Part shown: positions 26,319 to 32,928 of the stretch, piece after piece
Position numbering within the stretch: the first letter of the stretch is position 1
How the letters are laid out: each line of letters starts with the position of its first letter
DNA from: an uncultured Bacteroides sp.
GTDB taxonomy: Bacteria; Bacteroidota; Bacteroidia; Bacteroidales; Bacteroidaceae
Assembly: GCA_934716785.1 (NCBI GenBank)
Contig: CAKUYM010000014.1
Span: 1 to 32,928 of the forward strand
Direction: 5' to 3'
Length of the DNA: 32,928 nt
Program-made: the position numbers and the translations under genes
Notes under the pieces: model-generated
What the model was told of the DNA's origin: nothing
Database searches by the model: none
The model's input: the letters and a program-made list of their open reading frames with translations, nothing else

Positions 26319-27674
26319 TCATTCTACCGTTACACGACGGATTACGTGATTCTCACGGTCGGCCACATATACTGAGTTGTCCGGATAAACCGTGACACAT
26401 TCCGGTGAGTTGAACTTAGCCAATTCGGGCAATCCGTCACCAAAGCCGCTCTGCCCGGGCATTCCCGCATAAAGAGAAGTAGTGCCCGCAGGTGTAATCT
26501 TACGAATAATATGCCCGCTCTTTTCCGGAACAAACATATTGCCATCTTCATCGAACGCCGGCTGACGGGGTTGATTCAGACGAGCCGTAGCACCAGTACC
26601 GTTCACATAACCGCTTTCATCCCATGCCCCTACAAAAAGCATCGGTATTCCAAATGTACGTGTAGCGGCATCATACGGCACCTTGTAAATGCAATGGCGG
26701 TTGCAAGCCACTACATATAAGATAGTGCCTTCTCTATTGAATACCATACGAGTCTCCACGCCTGTAGCATTATTGATCTGGAAGAGTTTCTCATAATCCT
26801 CATAACCGGGACCTACATAACGCCAGATATATCCGTCGCCTTTATTACTGAAGAACACCTCTCCGGTCTGAGGATGAACGGCGATTCCGGTTGTTCCGAT
26901 TTTCGTTCCGCGGCAAAGTCCGCGTACATCAACGAAGCCACCTTCACGAGTCACATACAAGACATTAAAGTCTGTCTTTGTATTACTTTCGTCTGTATAA
27001 CAATAGTTGGAAATATACAATGTATCCTGATTAGGACTGAATGCCAAAGCGGTAGGCGACTGGAACGGTCCGGTAGAACATTGCACCAATGTCTCCACTT
27101 CACCACCGCGTGCCCGACGCAAAGCACCATTCTGTTCCGTACCACGCCCTTCATCAATGAAGAACACCGAACCGTCCTTATCCGTCAACAAGAACCACGT
27201 GCGTTGCAATTTGCTGGAAGCGTACGGTCCGTCGTCACGTCCTTTCATGCCCTGCTGTCCCACCATAGTTGTCACATTACGCTTAAACTGATAATAGAAC
27301 TTTGACTGAGAAGAATATTCCTCCACATTATCATCTTTACCTATATATAAACGGACATAACCCGTATCGGCACGTGCCGGAACGATGGCATAAATCATTT
27401 CATCATCCATTCTCACGACGGTCGCTTCTTTGTTGTTGACCGTAACTTTCACATACTCCGGATCAGAGCCGAAATTCTTTCCTCGAATAATTAACTGTGT
27501 ACCGATACCTCCACTATCAGGAGAGAAACTTTCAAAGACTGAACGCTTACTCAAATCGGGAGGTGTAACTTGATACTGGTTTATGGGAGCTAAGTTATTA
27601 TCACAACCCCAAAAAGCAGATATCATAATAAATAAGGACAATCCAAATTTGATGTTTGATAAATTGATTTTCAT
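26319..27674 (-). CDS. IPT/TIG and NHL-repeat beta-propeller lipoprotein
   Basis: A 451-residue lipoprotein (lipobox FWGC, Cys24). An IPT/TIG immunoglobulin-like domain (about 46-128; SPDSGGIGTQLIIRGKNFG) is followed by an NHL-type beta-propeller (about 140-451). Blades recur as DKDGSVFFIDEGRG, NQPRQPAFDEDGNMFVPE, GHIIRKITPAGTTSLYAG and NSVYVADRENHVIRRV. No catalytic residues can be assigned. Such proteins occur next to SusCD in several Bacteroides PULs, and a surface glycan-binding role is the usual guess; here it is inference. It is the first gene of the PUL 2 operon, with a leader of about 137 nt behind a good -7 element and the shared direct-repeat operator. Confidence 0.87.
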   Translation of the reverse strand: MKINLSNIKFGLSLFIMISAFWGCDNNLAPINQYQVTPPDLSKRSVFESFSPDSGGIGTQLIIRGKNFGSDPEYVKVTVNNKEATVVRMDDEMIYAIVPARADTGYVRLYIGKDDNVEEYSSQSKFYYQFKRNVTTMVGQQGMKGRDDGPYASSKLQRTWFLLTDKDGSVFFIDEGRGTEQNGALRRARGGEVETLVQCSTGPFQSPTALAFSPNQDTLYISNYCYTDESNTKTDFNVLYVTREGGFVDVRGLCRGTKIGTTGIAVHPQTGEVFFSNKGDGYIWRYVGPGYEDYEKLFQINNATGVETRMVFNREGTILYVVACNRHCIYKVPYDAATRTFGIPMLFVGAWDESGYVNGTGATARLNQPRQPAFDEDGNMFVPEKSGHIIRKITPAGTTSLYAGMPGQSGFGDGLPELAKFNSPECVTVYPDNSVYVADRENHVIRRVTVE

Positions 27675-27790
27675 AAAATATTAAATTAAAATTAAAGACG
27701 AAGAGAACTATCCCTGCATAGCCTCAATAACAATAAATACGACATTAATCCATAGCTTACAATCTAATTGGTTAAACAATTTTTCTTTTC

Positions 27791-27810
27791 AAGTTTATCG
27801 ATAAAAACTT
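27791..27810 (-). promoter_or_regulatory. Palindrome at the 5' end of the PUL 2 operon transcript
   Basis: The 12-bp perfect palindrome TTTATCGATAAA at 27794-27805 is extended to AAGTTT/AAACTT arms. It lies 8 bp past the -7 element, so it would fold at or very near the 5' end of the operon mRNA. It may be a 5' stabilising stem-loop or a protein-binding site. Confidence 0.35.
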
Positions 27811-27818
27811 TGATGTGA

Positions 27819-27826
27819 CAAAGATA
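27819..27826 (-). promoter_or_regulatory. -7 element of the PUL 2 operon promoter
   Basis: TATCTTTG on the minus strand matches TAnnTTTG exactly. A TTTG (27844-27847) lies 17 bp upstream as a possible -33 element, closer than usual. The call is strengthened because the direct-repeat operator upstream ends 51 bp from this element, the same distance as at the GH92 promoter. Transcription would start near 27811. Confidence 0.65.
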
Positions 27827-27877
27827 AAACCTGTAAATTCTACCAAAGTAAACTTTACAATCCTTTTTACCTTTTGG

Positions 27878-27912
27878 CACGGATATTTACTACATTAACA
27901 CGAATATTTACT
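27878..27912 (-). promoter_or_regulatory. Direct-repeat operator upstream of PUL 2 operon (likely HTCS-2 site)
   Basis: Read on the minus strand, AGTAAATATTCGTG (27912-27899) and AGTAAATATCCGTG (27891-27878) are 13/14 identical, separated by 7 bp, giving a 21-bp period (two helical turns). This suits two AraC-type HTH units binding the same DNA face. The same arrangement is found upstream of GH92. The repeats lie within the 298-bp gap between the HTCS-2 stop and the first operon gene. I see no terminator after HTCS-2 in that gap, so read-through from HTCS-2 into the operon is possible. Confidence 0.7.
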
Positions 27913-27972
27913 TCTCTTTTTAGTTACAAAACACGTACTGAATGGAGTGATACCAACCACTGTTTCTTGGGA

Positions 27973-30900
27973 TTACTGTTGCACTTCTTCCAGATGTTTC
28001 AGTCGGAACTCCTTGGGCGTACATCCGTACTTTTCACGGAACACTTTAAAGAAAGTGACCTTATTGGAGAACCCTGAATCGAATACGATTTCATCGATAG
28101 TCTTTTTAGTCGTCAACAGTAAATCTTTGGCTATATGCAAACGACACTCCTTAATCAAATCCGTCGGACTATCCTCTCCGATTTCCTCCATCTTCCGATA
28201 AAGGCTGCGCGGACTGATTGCCAACCGGTCGGCAATGTAACGCGGAGTCAATTCTTTATTAGTTATGTTATCATTGATAATCTTCAATACAGACTGAAGA
28301 AATTTCTTCGATTCCTTATGCGTCAACTTACCGTCCGACTTTTCAAAAGAGCTGATAGGCGAACTGAAATAATTCTTCAACACTTCCTTCCGCTCCATCA
28401 CCTGCCTCACTGATATACGGAGATATTCCGCATTAAACGGTTTGGTGATATACATCTCCGCACCCGCCGAGAGAGCCGCCATCTGCTCTTCCATCTCATG
28501 CCGCCCGGACACGATGATGATAGGGATATGAGCCGTCTCCTTCACCGCCTTAATCCGTTTCGTCAGTTCGATGCCGCTGACTCCCGGCATCATGACATCG
28601 CAGATTATCACGTTCGGATACACTTCGTTCATCACCTGTTCCACTCGTTCGGGATCTTGCAGAGGCACTACATTAAAATCACCGGAAAAGATTTCACCGA
28701 TAAACCATAGCATTTCTATCTCATCATCAACCACCAGCAAGGTAGGACGCATCTTGTCAAACTCATAATGAGGAAGTTTCAAGACAGGCTGCGTATCTAT
28801 CTTCGGAATATATTCCGAAGTAATATGTTTCGTTGCCTCCACTCCGGCAGTCGGCTCCATGACGGGCAAGGTCAATGTAAACATCACCCATCCGTCAGGA
28901 GTATTTTCCACTTTCAGCGTACCGTTCAGCAACTTTGTCATGTTGTAAGAGATGGCAAGCCCCAATCCGTTACGGGAGAAATTCTTCTCGTCCTGATTCT
29001 CGAAGTTGTCCAAAATAGAATAACGGTTGAAGATATGTTGGAAATCCTTCTCCTTGATATAGCTTCCCTCATTGGCAACCCGAAGCACCAGTATATCCTC
29101 CCCGGTCGTATCCACTTCAATCTTGATACCTTTCCCATCGGGAGTGTATTTGAATGCATTCGAAATCAGATTGATAACGATTGTATTAAAGAAACCCTTG
29201 TCCGAATTCCACATCACCTGTTCAGGAATCTTGCTCAAGAAAGAGATACCTCTGGACTTCGCCATTTCGACGAAGGTTTTGGCAATTCCCTTTACGATAG
29301 ACGAGATATTCAGAGATTCAATGCACACTTCCCTATTGCCGGTTTCAATACGACGGAATTCAATCAGTTCATGAATCAGGTTATTCAGACGCTCGGCATT
29401 AGTCTGAATCATTTGTACATAGTCCGCCACGAATTTGCTTAATCCGTTGGAGGAAAGTATTCGCCCGCATGGACCGTAAATCAAAGTCAGCGGAGTGCAG
29501 AATTCATGAGCTATATTCGTAAAGAAACGGAGTTTGGATTCAAAGACATTTTTTTGGTGGCGTTTCTCTATTTCATTCAACAATTCCTGTTTCTTGCGTC
29601 TGGTGCGCAGTATAAAAGAACGAATCAGCAAGGCTACCAACAAAAACAAGCACAAGGCATAAATCAGATAAGCCCACCAGGAAGCATACCACGGATCGCC
29701 AATGCGAATGACTAAGGAGTAAACGCCACTTTCTCTATCAAAGACACTATTATAATATTTCACCAACAGCGTATATTCGCCGGGAGCCATATTCGTAAAA
29801 GACACTCCGCTCTCCGAACCGTTGTTCACCCATTGGTCGCTCAAGCCTTTCAATTTATAGAAATAGGTATAGTTATTGCCATTCAGATAGTCTACAGCAG
29901 CAAAGGAGACCGAGAAGAAGTTCTGGTCATACCGCAAGTTCAGTACTTCCGTATCCTTTTTCCGAGTGAGGAACTCGCCCAAGTTATATTGCTCACCAAA
30001 GATGGACAGTTTGTCGAAATAAACAGGCGGAGTATAAAGTTGTTCGAGACGACCGTCTGCACGGATAGCTACAAACCCGTTGATGCCGCCGAAAAACAAT
30101 GTACCCGTCCGTGGGTCGCGAAAAGCAGCCCCGTCACTAAACTCCACCACTTTCAGCCCGTCACCGAAACCATACGAACGGAAAACATTGCGGTGAGTAT
30201 CAAAGTTGATAAGTCCAGAGTTGGTACTCAGCCAGAAGTTATCAGGCGAATTCCTAAGTATGGCATGAATCGTGTTATTCAGGAACCCGTTCTTTGTATT
30301 GAAGAATTGGTAGGACGTTTCCGAAGTATATTTTATCAATCCATAACTCGTGCCGAAAAGATAATGATTGCTACTGTCCTTACTAATGGCAAGAATATTA
30401 TTCAGGGTCATGTTTTCGTGCTTATGAGTAGAGACAGGCTCAAGCCCGTTCGTTGTCCTGTTAAAGCTGAATACTCCGTATCCCTTATTACCGAAGAGCA
30501 GACGGGATTCGTCCTCTGCGTAGATGGTAAAAAAATAGTTCGACCCCAGCTCGCCGTCATTGATGACATAACGCTGTGCATCCGCAACAGCCGGATTATC
30601 CGGTGTTCCGGTGACACGGGCTTTCAGTACGCCCATTCCCACACTTGCCAGCCACAGTTCCGAATCGGATGTTTCATAAATGTCATGTATGTATTTAAAG
30701 TCTTCGTTGTCCACCCGGATGGGGATATTTTTAATGCGCTTTTCCTTGTACGAGTAATAGCTCAATCCATCTTCGCTTCCTATCCAGAGAATATTCCGGT
30801 GGCTTTTGGCAAAGCAATAGACTGCGTTGCTGCTCAACGCGCTGTTGGCGGTAGTCAGAGTCTCCGCCCGGCAGTCGGAGATGTTCCTGTCTACTTCGTA

Positions 30901-32016
30901 ATCATAGATTTTCAATATGCCGTTTCCCTTTGTCCCCACCCAAAAGGTGCGGTCTTCGTCAAGATAGAGCGCACGCACGGGGCGTTCTATCTTCTCACTG
31001 TAATTGCCAAGCACCGTCGACTTGATAGAATAGAGAGGAGTAGAGTAAAGAAAAACACCTTGCCCGTCCGTACCTATCCACACTATATCCTGAAAACGGT
31101 CTTTCTTGAGACAAAACACGCCACTGTTGATGGGCAAAGGCTGAATCTGATAGCCCTCCTCCATTCCTTTTTGTTTCTCCAGCAGCAGAATGCCATCCAT
31201 CAAGAAGCCGACAAAGAAGCTATCGTGATAATGGACAATGGAAGAGATTTTCCCGCGCGCCTGTATCTCTTTACCCAAGTTGGCAATGAATTCATTCTGC
31301 CCGGTCGGAATATGAAAGGCGTAGAAGTTGTAATCTCTATCTATATGATAAAGATACTGTTCATCATTAAAGCAATAAATCTGTGAATTCTGATAAATCA
31401 GTTCGGTTTTCTGCGGCAACAGGGTGATATCTCCCGAGACCGTCTCCTGCTGTATGCCATAACACCGATTGTAGCCTTTCATCACTACCCACATACAGTT
31501 GTTGGCATCAATAAAAAAGTCTACGATGTCCGAAACGGGAATGCCCGTGGTATTTATTTTCTTGAAAACGCCCTCTTTCTTATGATAATAATAGATACAG
31601 TTACTGTCTTGGATAATGAACAGATTGCCGTTATTATCCTTATTCATAAAGAAGAGTTTCCGAAATTCATTGTAATGCGTGATAGTATTAGTACGCCTGT
31701 CCAGACGGTTCAATCCATAGTACGTTTGAATCCAGTATACATCATCCCCCGTATATACGATATTATCAATCAGATTTCCGGATAAGTAATCCTCCTTGTC
31801 ACGAGTCTTAAACTCTTCGATCTGCTGTCCGTCATAAACATTCAGCCCGTCGCAAGTTCCAATCCACATCAGTCCGCGTTCGTCTTGGCACAAAGATGTA
31901 ATCGAACTGTTAGACATATACTCCTTATCTGCAATCTGTTTCAAATTATACGCATAAGCTGTATGTATCAACAGATTAATGACAGAAGCAAAAATAAAAA
32001 TTGAAGTTCTGCTCAT
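27973..32016 (-). CDS. Hybrid two-component system regulator (HTCS-2) of PUL 2
   Basis: A 1347-residue HTCS predicted to sense a mannan oligosaccharide and activate the operon and GH92 gene on either side. In order: signal peptide (1-22); Reg_prop propeller repeats (about 25-690, starting SNSSITSLCQDERGLMWIGT); Y_Y_Y domain (about 700-765); membrane helix (about 772-797); HisKA with H-box AHEFCTP (His837, Cys in place of the usual Arg); ATPase domain with N-box NLISNAFKYTP, a degenerate G1 box (NEGSYI instead of DxGxGI) and G2 box GLGLAIS; receiver domain with Asp1140 in CDVMMP and Lys in KPF; and AraC-type HTH (about 1240-1340; RLAISPRSLYRKM, GFSNKVTFFKVFREKYGCTPKEFR). It lies between the two copies of the direct-repeat operator. 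Confidence 0.96.
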   Translation of the reverse strand: MSRTSIFIFASVINLLIHTAYAYNLKQIADKEYMSNSSITSLCQDERGLMWIGTCDGLNVYDGQQIEEFKTRDKEDYLSGNLIDNIVYTGDDVYWIQTYYGLNRLDRRTNTITHYNEFRKLFFMNKDNNGNLFIIQDSNCIYYYHKKEGVFKKINTTGIPVSDIVDFFIDANNCMWVVMKGYNRCYGIQQETVSGDITLLPQKTELIYQNSQIYCFNDEQYLYHIDRDYNFYAFHIPTGQNEFIANLGKEIQARGKISSIVHYHDSFFVGFLMDGILLLEKQKGMEEGYQIQPLPINSGVFCLKKDRFQDIVWIGTDGQGVFLYSTPLYSIKSTVLGNYSEKIERPVRALYLDEDRTFWVGTKGNGILKIYDYEVDRNISDCRAETLTTANSALSSNAVYCFAKSHRNILWIGSEDGLSYYSYKEKRIKNIPIRVDNEDFKYIHDIYETSDSELWLASVGMGVLKARVTGTPDNPAVADAQRYVINDGELGSNYFFTIYAEDESRLLFGNKGYGVFSFNRTTNGLEPVSTHKHENMTLNNILAISKDSSNHYLFGTSYGLIKYTSETSYQFFNTKNGFLNNTIHAILRNSPDNFWLSTNSGLINFDTHRNVFRSYGFGDGLKVVEFSDGAAFRDPRTGTLFFGGINGFVAIRADGRLEQLYTPPVYFDKLSIFGEQYNLGEFLTRKKDTEVLNLRYDQNFFSVSFAAVDYLNGNNYTYFYKLKGLSDQWVNNGSESGVSFTNMAPGEYTLLVKYYNSVFDRESGVYSLVIRIGDPWYASWWAYLIYALCLFLLVALLIRSFILRTRRKKQELLNEIEKRHQKNVFESKLRFFTNIAHEFCTPLTLIYGPCGRILSSNGLSKFVADYVQMIQTNAERLNNLIHELIEFRRIETGNREVCIESLNISSIVKGIAKTFVEMAKSRGISFLSKIPEQVMWNSDKGFFNTIVINLISNAFKYTPDGKGIKIEVDTTGEDILVLRVANEGSYIKEKDFQHIFNRYSILDNFENQDEKNFSRNGLGLAISYNMTKLLNGTLKVENTPDGWVMFTLTLPVMEPTAGVEATKHITSEYIPKIDTQPVLKLPHYEFDKMRPTLLVVDDEIEMLWFIGEIFSGDFNVVPLQDPERVEQVMNEVYPNVIICDVMMPGVSGIELTKRIKAVKETAHIPIIIVSGRHEMEEQMAALSAGAEMYITKPFNAEYLRISVRQVMERKEVLKNYFSSPISSFEKSDGKLTHKESKKFLQSVLKIINDNITNKELTPRYIADRLAISPRSLYRKMEEIGEDSPTDLIKECRLHIAKDLLLTTKKTIDEIVFDSGFSNKVTFFKVFREKYGCTPKEFRLKHLEEVQQ

Positions 32017-32045
32017 AGCGTATCGTTCTTAGATTTAATATATGG

Positions 32046-32053
32046 CAAAGGTA
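32046..32053 (-). promoter_or_regulatory. Candidate -7 element of HTCS-2
   Basis: TACCTTTG on the minus strand matches TAnnTTTG exactly, 29 bp before the HTCS-2 start codon. No clear -33 element is visible upstream. The operator at 32094-32128 lies 40 bp upstream of it, so HTCS-2 could also affect its own expression. Confidence 0.5.
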
Positions 32054-32093
32054 AATAAAAAAAACATTTCACGTTTTTTCTGGCAGGATTATA

Positions 32094-32128
32094 AGTAAAG
32101 ATACGTGCCATAGTAGTTAACATTCGTG
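32094..32128 (+). promoter_or_regulatory. Direct-repeat operator upstream of GH92 (likely HTCS-2 site)
   Basis: AGTAAAGATACGTG (32094-32107) and AGTTAACATTCGTG (32115-32128) match the two repeats of the PUL 2 operon site at about 12 of 14 positions each. They have the same 7-bp spacer, the same 21-bp period and the same orientation relative to the gene they face. The second repeat is preceded by GT in both sites. Confidence 0.7.
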
Positions 32129-32179
32129 TCATCCGAAATTTTCACTATTCCATTCGTAGAAGCACATCTCTTTTCTCCC

Positions 32180-32187
32180 TACTTTCG
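32180..32187 (+). promoter_or_regulatory. -7 element of the GH92 promoter
   Basis: TACTTTCG is one mismatch from TAnnTTTG and begins 51 bp after the operator, exactly the gap seen at the PUL 2 operon. It leaves a leader of about 33 nt before the GH92 start codon. Confidence 0.55.
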
Positions 32188-32226
32188 TAGTAGAAATTAT
32201 TTTCAAATTCATAAATTCATTTGTTC

Positions 32227-32928
32227 ATGAAAGCACATTTTTCATTTAAACACTTGCTATTTCTTGGAAGTGCCGTGCTGTACACACTGCAATCTTCTGC
32301 CGTAAAGAATCCGGTGGACTATGCAAGCACACTGGTAGGCACACAGTCCAAGTTCGAACTGTCTACCGGAAACACGTATCCGGCTACGGCTCTGCCGTGG
32401 GGAATGAATTTCTGGACGCCGCAAACCGGTAAAATGGGAGACGGATGGGCATACACGTACAATGCCGACAAAATCCGGGGATTCAAACAAACCCACCAAC
32501 CCAGTCCCTGGATGAACGACTATGGTCAGTTTGCCATCATGCCTGTCACCGGTGGACTGGTATTCGATCAGGATCGCCGGGCCAGTTGGTTCTCTCACAA
32601 AGCGGAAGTCGCCAAGCCTTATTATTATAAGGTGTATCTTGCCGACCACGACGTAACCACCGAGCTTGTCCCCACCGAACGAGCAGCCATGTTTCGTTTC
32701 ACCTACCCGGAAACGAAGAACGCTTACGTCATTGTAGATGCCTTCGACAAAGGCTCTTACATCAAAGTGATTCCCGAAGAGAACAAGATTATCGGCTATT
32801 CGACAAAGAATAGCGGCGGTGTGCCCCAAAACTTCAAAAACTACTTTGTTGTGCAGTTCGACAAACCGTTCACATTCACCTCCGCCGTTTCTGAAAACAA
32901 TATTCTCCCCAATGAAACGGAAGTGAAA
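32227..32928 (+). CDS. GH92 exo-alpha-mannosidase (5' part, cut by window end)
   Basis: The first 234 codons of a GH92 enzyme, open to the window edge with no stop. GH92 enzymes are calcium-dependent exo-acting alpha-mannosidases, usually of about 750 residues. The signal peptide is about 1-25 (SSA/V), followed by VDYASTLVGTQSKFELSTGNTYPATALPWGMNFWTP and, further on, GFKQTHQPSPWMNDYGQF, both hallmarks of the GH92 N-terminal beta-sandwich domain. No lipobox is visible, so a periplasmic location is likely, where it would trim mannose from imported oligosaccharides. It is divergent from HTCS-2, with its own operator and -7 element, and may start a further operon to the right. The catalytic residues lie outside the window. 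Confidence 0.93.
   Translation, partial: MKAHFSFKHLLFLGSAVLYTLQSSAVKNPVDYASTLVGTQSKFELSTGNTYPATALPWGMNFWTPQTGKMGDGWAYTYNADKIRGFKQTHQPSPWMNDYGQFAIMPVTGGLVFDQDRRASWFSHKAEVAKPYYYKVYLADHDVTTELVPTERAAMFRFTYPETKNAYVIVDAFDKGSYIKVIPEENKIIGYSTKNSGGVPQNFKNYFVVQFDKPFTFTSAVSENNILPNETEVK

Noticed and set aside
29833..31386. A long (517-codon) plus-strand open frame inside HTCS-2
   Set aside because: It lies entirely antisense to the well-supported HTCS-2 gene, has no recognisable domain, and reflects codon-use shadowing on the opposite strand.
32257..32829. A 190-codon minus-strand open frame near the right edge
   Set aside because: It is antisense to the plus-strand GH92 gene, whose translated N terminus carries clear family motifs and runs off the window edge.

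Overview
The window looks like Bacteroides chromosome (B. thetaiotaomicron/ovatus-type gut species). The reasons are two SusC/SusD pairs, two very long hybrid two-component regulators (HTCS), Ser-type sulfatases, many lipoproteins with acidic residues after the lipobox cysteine, and promoter elements fitting the Bacteroides -7 consensus TAnnTTTG. No species call is possible from sequence reading alone. I see no rRNA, tRNA, CRISPR array, insertion sequence or integrase.

The window holds two polysaccharide utilization loci (PULs) facing each other. PUL 1 (139-16234) has HTCS-1 on the minus strand, divergent from a plus-strand operon: SusC-1, SusD-1, a sulfatase broken by a frameshift, a divergent GH29 alpha-L-fucosidase-like enzyme, a GH36/raffinose-synthase-like alpha-galactosidase and a second, intact Ser-type sulfatase. 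The enzyme set points to a sulfated glycan carrying alpha-fucose and/or alpha-galactose; the actual substrate is not known.

A strong terminator hairpin, a small secreted repeat protein (16516-16788) and a bidirectional terminator separate the two loci.

PUL 2 (16848-32928, running off the right edge) is a minus-strand operon transcribed in the order IPT/NHL-repeat lipoprotein, SusC-2, SusD-2, DUF1735-type lipoprotein, LamG-like lipoprotein, GH76 endo-alpha-1,6-mannanase. Upstream of it lies HTCS-2, also on the minus strand, and then a divergent GH92 alpha-mannosidase cut by the window end. GH76 plus GH92 with SusCD and an HTCS is the signature of fungal alpha-mannan loci in Bacteroides (the layout resembles the B. 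thetaiotaomicron BT2620s alpha-mannan locus from memory; not verified).

The most useful new observation is a shared operator. Two direct 14-bp repeats (about AGTwAAnATnCGTG) with a 21-bp period occur upstream of both the PUL 2 operon and the GH92 gene. They have the same orientation relative to transcription, and both end exactly 51 bp before a TAnnTTTG-like -7 element. This is probably the HTCS-2 binding site. The sulfatase frameshift and the divergent GH29 motif are the other points most worth checking.
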